This document shows, one piece after another, positions 10,592 through 18,899 of a stretch of DNA of 64,000 nt. Position 1 is the stretch's first letter. Every line of letters begins with the position of its first letter. The translations under genes were made by a program, and so were the position numbers. The stretch spans positions 372,001-436,000 of the forward strand of contig JAKUDP010000028.1 of NCBI GenBank assembly GCA_022570795.1, written 5' to 3'. The stretch is from Sphaerulina vaccinii (Eukaryota > Ascomycota > Dothideomycetes > Mycosphaerellales > Mycosphaerellaceae). Below the pieces are notes generated by a model that was given only the letters and a program-made list of their open reading frames with translations, was not told the origin of the DNA and searched no databases.

Positions 10592-11302
10592 AAGAATGGC
10601 TTCGAATGCACTCGATCACTTCTCCATACGCCGGTCAGAAGCCATTCTTCGACCCCAGAGCAAGCTACGCCGATTGCGCAACCGCTACGCAACTCGATTG
10701 ACAGGCCGATTCCTGGAGACCGAGAAATCATCGACTCAGGATAAGCTTGGTGCATCAGTGTACGGCGTCTTCAGAGGCAACAAGCCTGCCGGGAGAAACA
10801 CATACCAGTCCAGCTGAAAACAGCAAGAGTTGCACGTCAGCTTCGCCCATGGTCAGTACTCAAGTGGGGTTCACAGCTGAAGACATACAAAGGTGCGTGT
10901 CACGCACGGCTGCTGCACACCAACTATGAAATCAGACTAACGTGACGAGCTAGAGGCAATAAGTGAATCAGCATGCTTTGCCGTGGAGATCAGCTTTTGC
11001 ATTTGCGATCTTCGCATCGTGTGATGTGCCGACTATGAGCGCGCAACAGCTAGATGCAGCACGTGTTCAATGTGTGAAGGCAGTCTGGGTTGACAGAAGT
11101 CTGTTAATGTGCCTTGAACATTTTCGTTCGTGCACTCATTGCCATATCTAAGTATGCTCCTGAGCTCTTTATGCATCTAAATCATCAAAAAGCCGTACGA
11201 CCAGGCCACAATGCAAACAGAAAACACGCCTCCTGTCCTTTTGAAGCATTTCAACGTCGCGAACCTTGCGAACAACATACCCAGAGCTACAGCTTCGCTC
11301 TG
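10592..11302. other. Convergent intergenic region, no gene seen
   Basis: This stretch separates dynactin p25 (plus) and the copper-fist gene (minus), so it should contain two 3' untranslated regions and terminators. The short open frames here have no protein-like composition and no splice signals that extend them. Confidence 0.45.
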
Positions 11303-13084
11303 TTATTGATACGGCCATGGTCCGTCAAATCCTGGACTGAAGTCTGGAGTTGATAGATTATACGGATCCGTGAAAGCATCCACGGGCACGCTCAGTGACC
11401 CATCACTCCACGACTGTGACACGAACCCTCCAAAATCGTCCCGGCTAGGCGAAGTCTCCATAGGATGAGATGTAGGTGGTGAAGTGGTACGTCCAGCCAT
11501 CGTTCCTTTGTTGGACTGGTTCATGGCGGAAGGACTGGCTCCTGTGCTACCAAATTGGTTGTCATTGACATCGATGTCAGGGAACAATTGCTTCATAATG
11601 TCATCGCTGGGTGCACTGGATGGCCCGACAGATTGTGATTGCGGTCGTCCAGATGCACCGAAGCCAGCTGCTCGAGGTGGCAGGGAAGCGCCCGGGCCCA
11701 TGGGAGGCGTTGACCACCCATTGAAGGTGAATACCTGATCTGCCTCTGCGACCTTATTCTTCTCCATGCTAGCGTCGTAGGCACTGCTGACTGGTGTCTG
11801 CCACTCATTTGCCGCTTGGGACATATTAAAGTCTTGGTTCCCAAAGAAGTTCGGTGGAAGGCTGCGACGGTTTGCGTTGTTCGTCTCATACATCACAGTG
11901 TCAAGTGGCAAGTTTCCAATGTCTTCTTGTATGCTTGGCATAGGAAAGCCGTATAGGTCATCCACGGTCGGAATCTCGTCAATCTCGGATTGCGTACCGG
12001 ATGATGCGGCGGTCAGAGCTGGTTGCGCAACACTGCCCATTTCGAATTGAGAGGCCCAAGCAGCGAACGGATTGTTGTTCGGCATAGAGTCTGTGGATGG
12101 GATGACCGACCACGGATCATAAGAGCCGTCAGCCATGGCAGACATCGGCTCGAAGGCAGGAAACGACATGGCATCGCTAGTCGTGGAGTCTACACTCTGA
12201 TTGGTCTGCGAAGGTCCCAGTGTGCTGAAATCGATCATCGAGAACGTATTGTCGGACAGACCACCAGTACTGCCGAACTTAGGTGAGGGTTGCTCAGACT
12301 TAGACAAGCGTCGTACGGAGTTATTGTGTGGTCCATTGATGCCGGCACATGCGCTCCCTGCATCGGCGAGTGGTGCGGTCTGCAATGGCAAGCTGTCCAC
12401 AGATCGTCGCGCTGCTTGCGAGACGCTGTGCTCGGTATGTGCTCTAGGCAATGGCATCTTGTAGGGCATACCGCACTCGTGAGCGGCATGGTTCTTGTGG
12501 TGCACAGGCTTATGATGTCCATTCTTGAAGACTGTGATAGAGCCATCCGACTTTGCTGTTTCCAAGCGTGGTTTCGGTACCGCTGGGCCATGGGGTGGGC
12601 TGGAGCCTTTACTGACTGACTCCTTCTTCACCAGTGAACACGAGCACTTGCCACCATGGTGACAACAACAGCCTTGCTCCTCGGCCACCGCAGTCAGATG
12701 CGCTGGGTCGTCTTCCTGCTTGACGTGGGCATCATCGTGAAAGCCGGCCTTTGCACGCTCCTCAGCTTCCCGGAGGTGTATACATTTCTCTTTTGAGTGA
12801 TGTGGCTTCTCGGCCTCTCCACAGTCACATTTGACATGTGCAGATCGTTTCTTGCGCTCGAGGCGACAGTGTTGGCATTGCGTCACGGGCCGTCCTTTCT
12901 TGGGCACGAGTGTAAGTTCACGGTCTGGGCAACAGTCGTCAGCAATCACTTCAGATACCTACGCTGTAGCCATGGACGTCGACATGGCAGGCCAACACTC
13001 ACCGGTATGGTTGCAGCCGCTCACGCGGTGACCTTTGAGGCATGACTGGCATGCCCACTTGGAGCCATCTTCCTTTACAACCAT
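11303..13084 (-). CDS. Copper-fist transcription factor (Cuf1/GRISEA/Mac1 type)
   Basis: Two exons (13084-13003 and 12924-11303) joined across a 78-nt intron encode 567 residues. The N-terminus is a complete copper-fist DNA-binding domain: WACQSCLKGHR and GCNH supply the zinc ligands (C12, C15, C24, H26), and KKGRP (36-40) is the minor-groove motif. It continues CQHCRLERKKRSAHVKCDC. A second cysteine cluster CCCHHGGKCSC (about 113-123) is of the sort that binds Cu(I) clusters in this family and turns activity on or off with copper status. The remaining 400 residues are Ser/Pro/Asn-rich, as expected for an activation region. The likely job is control of copper uptake or detoxification genes; whether it acts in starvation or in excess cannot be read from the sequence. 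The intron interrupts the fist domain. Confidence 0.9.
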
Positions 13085-14275
13085 TCCGGGAGATCGTCAA
13101 GTGCCTGAGGTGGAATGCGCGATTTATCGCCCGCTCGATGTCGACGATGCACGGCGGTGACGAGGTCGTTGAAATGCTGAGTAGTGAATAGAGGAACAAG
13201 GATATATGCTAATAGACAAAAGAATCCGGGCCTGGTCGTCAAATCTGGGTATCTCTAGTAGTCCATCCGAACGCCTCTCTGTGCTTTGCATGCGGTATCC
13301 GCCAAGGAGAAATGGTGGCAGAACTGACTGACTGACAACAAGGTCAGGAATGTCTCGCGTTCAGGCCGGGCTCAGCCTCGATAGGCTGGCCTTTTGGATG
13401 GCCGTGGCTCTTGGATGCGTGGGAACAAAATAGAAAAGGTCGCCTCTCGCTGTGTAGTCGAAGAGATGGTGAAAGAGGAAGAAAAACGAGACTCGAGGGA
13501 CCGCCAAGCTCTCTGCCCTCCAAACCCTTGGTCGTGCCGCGCTGTCGTCAAAGACAGACCAGCCTCTCAGGGACTAGAGCAAGACCGGACAAGTACATTA
13601 ACTCAGCACCGCACCTCGAGGCTTTCCAGCTGTCCGCATCCTCTCAATCTCTAGCGCCGAAGCTGTCCATCTGGTCAAAAGGCTCAGATCTCGAAAGCTG
13701 TGCTTGTCGTTGCTACACGAGGATGTGCACGCAGCCCACTACTACAACTCAAGATGTCTCGTGGTCATGGGGTCGACGCGCTTCGCCACAAATTAGCTAC
13801 CGATTAGTACAACTGCATCCGAATCATTGACGGTGCTCGTGCCCTGCAGCAGGTAGTCACTGGGACAAGACCGGCAGTCAAAGTAGCTCGAGAGCTACCA
13901 CAATACCTCTTCAGCAAAGCAACATGTGGTGGTTTTCATTATTAGTGGTTACGCCACAGCGATGATGTCGAGGATGATCCTGACTCGCAAAACTAACATT
14001 CATACTACAGTACATGAGATCCTCGGATGTGGCCTTCCGAACAGCAACGTAACACGCAAGCAAGCTCACCGTACCTTCAATGTACTTGGTCCCAATCGGT
14101 CGTACGAAGCGCGATGGTGCTGCGCTAGGAGATGTAACAGCTTACAGCAAGTCTGCTGATTTAGAGATGCACATCACGTCTTGCATTGATAGTAGTTTAC
14201 CTACTTCCTGTCAAGCGGTGGTGACTTCATGCCACGCACATCGAGCTGCATGCAATATTTGAGCAGGCTAAAGAT
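13085..14275. other. Gene-poor stretch, no gene seen
   Basis: About 1.2 kb upstream of the copper-fist gene and downstream of the acyl-CoA dehydrogenase. Several short frames on the plus strand (for example 13394-13830) show no protein-like features and overlap in different phases. It probably holds the regulatory region of the copper-fist gene. Confidence 0.45.
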
Positions 14276-15607
14276 CTACAACTTTGACCCAGGAGTCATC
14301 ATCAACTCCTTCAGCTTCCTCTCATAGTTCTTCCCAAGCTGTCTCACCATAAGATCCAACATGACATCTTCAGAACCACCAGGAATTCTGTTACCGTTCA
14401 CCTCACGCCACATCCTTTCCGCGATTTCACCTTGTCCAGATCGGGTATACCCATTACCACCGAAGAGAAGCACAGCACAGTCCGCACACTCCTTCAATAC
14501 CATGCCTGCATTCGCTTTAGCACCTGCGGTCAGGCCGCCGAGCTCGCGATCTGCGTCTTCCTTCTTCATCTTTGTCATCTGGAAGAGGAACTGTTCGATC
14601 CAAGCTTGTTGTGATTCGAGAAGTAGGCCGGCTTTTGCTAAGCGATGTCTGACAACAGGTTGTTCGAACAGTGTCTTGCCGAAAGCTTCTCGCTTCAGCA
14701 CATACGCGAAGGCTGCTGAAAGAGCCATTCGAGCCTGTCGTGTCGTAGAAATGGCAATCGACAATCTCTCGTGGTTGAAGTTCGTCATGATGTAGCCCAT
14801 TCCGTGTCCTTCTTTGCCGATGAGGTTTTCGATTGGCACTTCAACGTCATCGAGTTCAATGAACGTGGTTCCTGCACTGATCTGACCCGATACCTTGAGC
14901 CTCCTCATCTCAACACCCTTATGCCCCTTCAACGGCACAACTAGCAAAGACAGCCCAGTCGGTCCAGGTCCACCAGTTCTAACAGCCATACAAGCATTAT
15001 CAGACCAGAAGCCATTTGTGATCCATTTCTTAGTACCATTCACAATATACTTCTTACCATCTTTACTTTTCACAGCCGTGGTCTTGATATTAGCCACATC
15101 ACTTCCAGCATCCGGTTCTGTAATCGCAATACATGTCCTCTTCCTCCCACTCAATAGATCAGGCAAGAATTTCTTCCTTAGCGATTCTGAACCGAATTTG
15201 ATAATTGGAGGTACGCCAAATGCCATCCCCGTAGTTAGAGAGCCACCAGGTCCTGTCAATCCAGATCGAATCATCTCATCACCATAGATGTAATTATGCC
15301 AAGATGTGAATTCTTCCACTTTCACACCTAGGATGTCGTAGATTCCGGCGGCATGGAGTTCTTTCACAGGGAGAGGTGCGGGCAGAGCTGGTACGAGCAT
15401 GTTATGTTTTGCGAATGTGGCGAAAACATGGGCTGGAACTGTTTCTTCCTTCTCCCAATCCCAGGCATGCTGTGTAAGGTGTTCTTGTATGAAACTGTGG
15501 CATTTCTCTTGCCATTGCTTGAGCTCAGGCGTGAGCCAGAAGCTGGGAAGGCCGTTCTTCCATGGCGGTTCTGCGAAAGGTACAGCGACTTCGGTTTTGG
15601 CTGTCAT
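14276..15607 (-). CDS. Peroxisomal acyl-CoA dehydrogenase
   Basis: A single exon encodes 443 residues, the usual size for the family. It is an FAD enzyme that introduces the alpha-beta double bond into acyl-CoA. Visible landmarks are the FAD/substrate loop AITEPDAGSDVAN, the central beta domain with KKWITNGFWSDN, the helical C-terminal domain with FNHERLSIA and FGGNGYTRSG, and the catalytic-base region NRIPGGSEDVML (Glu about 413). The last three residues are SKL, a canonical type 1 peroxisomal targeting signal, and there is no mitochondrial presequence, so a peroxisomal location is predicted. Filamentous fungi are known to have acyl-CoA dehydrogenases in peroxisomes as well as mitochondria. 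Chain-length preference cannot be told from sequence. Confidence 0.93.
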   Translation of the reverse strand: MTAKTEVAVPFAEPPWKNGLPSFWLTPELKQWQEKCHSFIQEHLTQHAWDWEKEETVPAHVFATFAKHNMLVPALPAPLPVKELHAAGIYDILGVKVEEFTSWHNYIYGDEMIRSGLTGPGGSLTTGMAFGVPPIIKFGSESLRKKFLPDLLSGRKRTCIAITEPDAGSDVANIKTTAVKSKDGKKYIVNGTKKWITNGFWSDNACMAVRTGGPGPTGLSLLVVPLKGHKGVEMRRLKVSGQISAGTTFIELDDVEVPIENLIGKEGHGMGYIMTNFNHERLSIAISTTRQARMALSAAFAYVLKREAFGKTLFEQPVVRHRLAKAGLLLESQQAWIEQFLFQMTKMKKEDADRELGGLTAGAKANAGMVLKECADCAVLLFGGNGYTRSGQGEIAERMWREVNGNRIPGGSEDVMLDLMVRQLGKNYERKLKELMMTPGSKL

Positions 15608-16379
15608 ATTGACCTTGTGGTGGCAATGAGGATGATCTGAGAAAAGTGTAGCTTGTGCTTGATGTGGTTTGAGGCCTGGCTAGATTGAAGGCATATGTGA
15701 TGGAAGTGTGCGAAAATGAAGAAGTTGAAATTGCTTACAGTGTTGTAGGTTTATGGCTGATGACCGTCGACTCGCATGTCGTCTCTCGTCAAAGCAGTTT
15801 GGCCCTCGGATGTTGTTGTGTTGCGGAGCTGCCGAATACGGTCTAGCTCGCTTGTCGTTGATGCGCTCTGTTTAGGAACACAGTCGCCTGGTCCTCGCAA
15901 GTTGAACGAGCTTACCACAACTTTCCGAACTATACTTGCTCGCTGCAAGGCTGCATGATACTCGACAGAGTGATCTATGGAGTCGATTGTGTGAGTACAA
16001 GAAGCAAGCATGTCTGATATCTGGTTAATGTCTGGACAGTGTCTGTCTCTGAGCTTGCCGGCTCAGTCGACACGAAGAAGCAGAGATGGTCTAGCCTCGT
16101 GCTTCTCTGAGAACCGCTCCGAAGGCTGTAGTATCATGTCTTCAGCCGCAATGGCGTGGTGCCTGGCACATACACGGAGATATATTATGAAGCACGACTC
16201 TCGGACGTTTGAGTGCTCATCGCGAATTTAGGGGCCGATCTAGTGTAAATTGCAGTCCAACCCGGAAACCATCTCTGACAGGCCGAGCTGCTGACAATGC
16301 TCTCCGTCTGAGCTGGCAATAGCCTGGTGCTCGCGCGTGGGAGGAGATAATCTTGGGTATCGCATTCCATCCGTGAGCT
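15608..16379. other. Intergenic region with degenerate repeat unit
   Basis: No gene. From about 16011 the sequence is similar to the stretch 16567-16920 further right. Shared landmarks are CATACACGGAGAT (16163 and 16567), TGCAGTCCAACCCGG against TGCAGTCAAATCCGAG, and CCTGGTGCTCGCGCG against CCTGGTGTTCGAGCGC. It is therefore the outer, more decayed copy of a tandem duplication downstream of RPS3. Confidence 0.5.
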
Positions 16380-16920
16380 CTTATACCCCTAATAGCTCAG
16401 CATAGAAACATGGGCATCGCTCTTTCCATGTAAAACTCCGTCCATGACTTCCGTGACAAAGAACCTGGTACTCTGCGGCAGGAGCGGCAGCTTGATCCTC
16501 TGCTGGAGCACCCTCTTGCTCAACCGCCTGCTGCTGTGCGTATGCCTGAGCCTGTGCGGCCTTTGCCCATACACGGAGATGTACAACCGAGTATGCCTCT
16601 TGTACGTTTGACTGCTGATCACGAGCCTGCGCAGCAACCTAGAGAACCATCAATGTCAAGCACAACTCTTGCGATGCAGTCAAATCCGAGGACCATTTCT
16701 GAGAACTGGAACAAAAAGGCAATGCGCCCTGTCTACGAACACCACAGCCTGGTGTTCGAGCGCTCTACAGAAGTCGTTTGTGTGCGTAGAGGTAAGTGTC
16801 TCTGAAGATTGACTGAGGCTTGGGCAGTGCCTGTCTCTGAAATCGTTAGCTCAGTCGGTACCAGGGAGCAGAGAAATTGGGGTGAAAGGTCGTCAAATTG
16901 GTATTGCATTCAGTCGTGGC
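16011..16920. repeat. Degenerate tandem duplication downstream of RPS3 carrying introner-like pieces
   Basis: Two diverged units of about 400-550 bases follow each other and end against the true 3' end of RPS3. Besides the landmarks given for the left unit, both contain a piece that on the minus strand matches the introner-like core. At 16011-16070 this is GCTCAGAGACAGACACT, compared with GCTCAAAGACAGACACT in TRL1 intron 2. At 16791-16859 AGAGACAGGCACT is followed by CTTCAGAGACACTTAC. Many differences are transitions. Confidence 0.55.
16380..16566 (-). pseudogene. Broken duplicate of the RPS3 3' end
   Basis: On the minus strand this piece encodes KAAQAQAYAQQQAVEQEGAP, then AEDQAAAPAAEY. This is the C-terminal tail of the intact RPS3 at 17010 with one Ala-to-Val change and one extra residue. 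The stop codon has become CAG, and the upstream coding part is missing. Similarity continues into the 3' untranslated region (shared CGTAAACTCCGTGTCCATGAC-type sequence), which shows a DNA-level copy rather than a processed transcript. Confidence 0.8.
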
Positions 16921-17009
16921 TCTATACCACTAGTAGCTCCACGCTACTGAGAATCGCTTTCATCACGTAAACTCCGTGTCCATGACCCTGAGAACTTTCC
17001 GCTAAACAT

Positions 17010-17928
17010 CTAGTACTCTGCAGCAGGGGCGGCAGCATCCTCTGCTGGGGCACCCTCTTGCTCAGCCGCCTGCTGCTGAGCGTAGGCCTGGGCCTGTGCG
17101 GCCTTAGCGCCGTAATCTTGCGACGATGGTGCAAGGATAGGCTGCTCCTCCTTTGGCTCGATAATGGTGACGGAATCTGGCAGACCCTTGCCACCAGCCT
17201 TTTCGCCAGCTGGGTCGTTTGGTGATGAAGATGCGCGCATGATCTTGACCTTGATACCGAGGACACCTTGGCGGAGGAGAACGTGGCGAGTGGCGGAGTC
17301 GATGAAGTCCTTGGCTGGCTGACCGGAGTGGATCATGAATCCGTCTGTGAACTTCATGGACTTGGCACGTGCGGCACGCAGCTTGCCAGAGACGACGACC
17401 TCGCAACCCTTGGCACCAGACTCCATGATGAAGCTAGATGTATGTCAGTGGATGTGTGGAGTAGCACGACTGCAACCTCAGCTTACCGGAGGACACCATA
17501 GCATGCACGACGGACAGCAAGACCGTTGAGAAGCTTGTATCGGAGGGACTCGCACTGAGCGACGGCGGAGAGACCACGCGACTGGACCTTAGCGGCGTAG
17601 AGCGAGACACTGTCGGCTGGGAACTTGAATCGGTGGGTGATCAAGCTGGTAAGCTGTAGCAGTGTCAATTGATGTCAAGCGCCTCGAATGAAAGCTTTGT
17701 ACGAACCTCGCGGATTCGGCGTCCCTGCTCACCAAGGACTTCTTGGGTGTGTGTCGCACGGATGATGATGTCGGTGACGGTAGGAGTGACGCGGACCTCG
17801 ACACCAGAGTATCCCTCCTCAGCAAGCTCGCGCTGGAAGAACTCGTTGAGCTCGGCGTAGAAGACACCATCGGCGACGAACTTTCTGCGCTTGCTGATGT
17901 TGACACCAGCTGGGGCGGTGGAGGCCAT
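17010..17928 (-). CDS. RPS3: 40S ribosomal protein S3 (uS3)
   Basis: Three exons (17928-17707, 17653-17487, 17433-17010) with two 53-nt introns encode 270 residues. The N-terminal KH domain (from ISKRRKFVADGVFYAELNEF through EVLGEQGRRIREL) and the C-terminal domain (SVSLYAAKVQSRGLSAVAQC, GCEVVVSGKLRAARAKSMKF, RQGVLGIKVKIMR) are complete. The tail is extended and Ala/Gln-rich (AQAQAYAQQQAAEQEG), as is common in filamentous fungi. The protein lines the mRNA entry channel of the small subunit. The first intron uses the uncommon donor GTTCGT. Upstream on the same strand a probable 391-nt intron lies in the 5' leader. Degenerate copies of the gene's 3' end lie just downstream. Confidence 0.96.
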
Positions 17929-17948
17929 GTTGACTGATCTGCACGAGA

Positions 17949-18339
17949 CTGTTCTCTCATGTCAGCATGTTTCTCGACTTCATATGATCACATAATAGCA
18001 ATGCCGCCGTCGCCGTGTCCAGAAAATGCTCCTGCTGTTGTTCAATTCGTCCTGCTCGAAGTGGCCGCACACTGGTGACTCTTCTGCTGTGTGCTATTAC
18101 AGCATTGGCTTCTGGCCTTGCCGAGCACTTGCGCACATAACACACAGCAGGATGAGGCCAATCTCAAACCGCCTGTTCATCGCGAGCAGATCCCCATGTA
18201 TTGCGGTCCCAGTACGCTCCTCAACAGCCACTTCGAATACTTCGCACATGTCTCCCAGCTCTTTCCTTCATTTCGGCGTATGGTCCAGCGGCGGCGACGG
18301 CGAGGGCACATGCCCAGGGTAGATATCGGAGTGGCTTAC
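17949..18339 (-). other. Probable intron in the RPS3 5' leader
   Basis: On the minus strand CACAAG|GTAAGCC at 18339 is a good donor. The sequence ATGCTGACATGAGAGAACAG just before 17948 provides a branch point and acceptor, 20 bases upstream of the RPS3 ATG. Long introns in the leader are frequent in fungal ribosomal-protein genes. The region shows no protein-like coding. Inferred from signals only. Confidence 0.45.
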
Positions 18340-18561
18340 CTTGTGATTTAGAGTCCTGGTGTTAGTATGACCGTCGTCGTCGGAGTGGGAATTGCTGCAG
18401 ACAAGTTGTCGAAGTTGAACAGACGCGCGAGCCACCATTCAATTTCGATGCCAAGTCTTGAGACTTTAGACTTTCCAACAAACCCCGAGCGCCGACTTTG
18501 CCCCTCCACTCCACTATCTCACTTCTCACCCACTTCCTAACAACAACAAACAAACGCAAAG

Positions 18562-18849
18562 ATGGCCAACACACCGCTTGTCGCGAGCTACAAGGCTCCC
18601 ACCGGCGCGAAGAACTTCTCTCTGGATCTCCCAACTCTGCCACAAGAAGGCAATGTGGACTCAAAAACAACGTATCTCGCATCTCTGCGGACCAATGCCT
18701 CCAAACTACAGGGCGAAATCAACACTTTCCTAACTCAGAAAATGGAAGAAGACAAAGCTGCCGAGAAGACAACCAGCAAGAACAACAAAGCAAACGAGGA
18801 TCGCGAAGAGGACATGTATGGAGAGGAAGATCCGGAGCAGGACGGTTGA
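18562..18849 (+). CDS. GON7: EKC/KEOPS complex subunit Gon7
   Basis: A single exon encodes 95 residues. The order of features is that of fungal Gon7: a short N-terminal segment VASYKAPTGAKNFSLDLP, a helix KTTYLASLRTNASKLQGEIN, the block FLTQKMEEDKA, and an acidic tail rich in Glu and Asp. Gon7 is a small, partly disordered subunit of the KEOPS complex, which makes the t6A modification on ANN-decoding tRNAs and affects telomeres. The start codon follows an A-rich leader (AACAAACGCAAAG). The gene is divergent from RPS3 and convergent with the phosphate transporter, whose stop lies only 50 bases away. Confidence 0.8.
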   Translation: MANTPLVASYKAPTGAKNFSLDLPTLPQEGNVDSKTTYLASLRTNASKLQGEINTFLTQKMEEDKAAEKTTSKNNKANEDREEDMYGEEDPEQDG

Positions 18850-18899
18850 GATCAGATGCAATTCATGAGGTGCTTCTATCAATCTATATCATTGGACCA

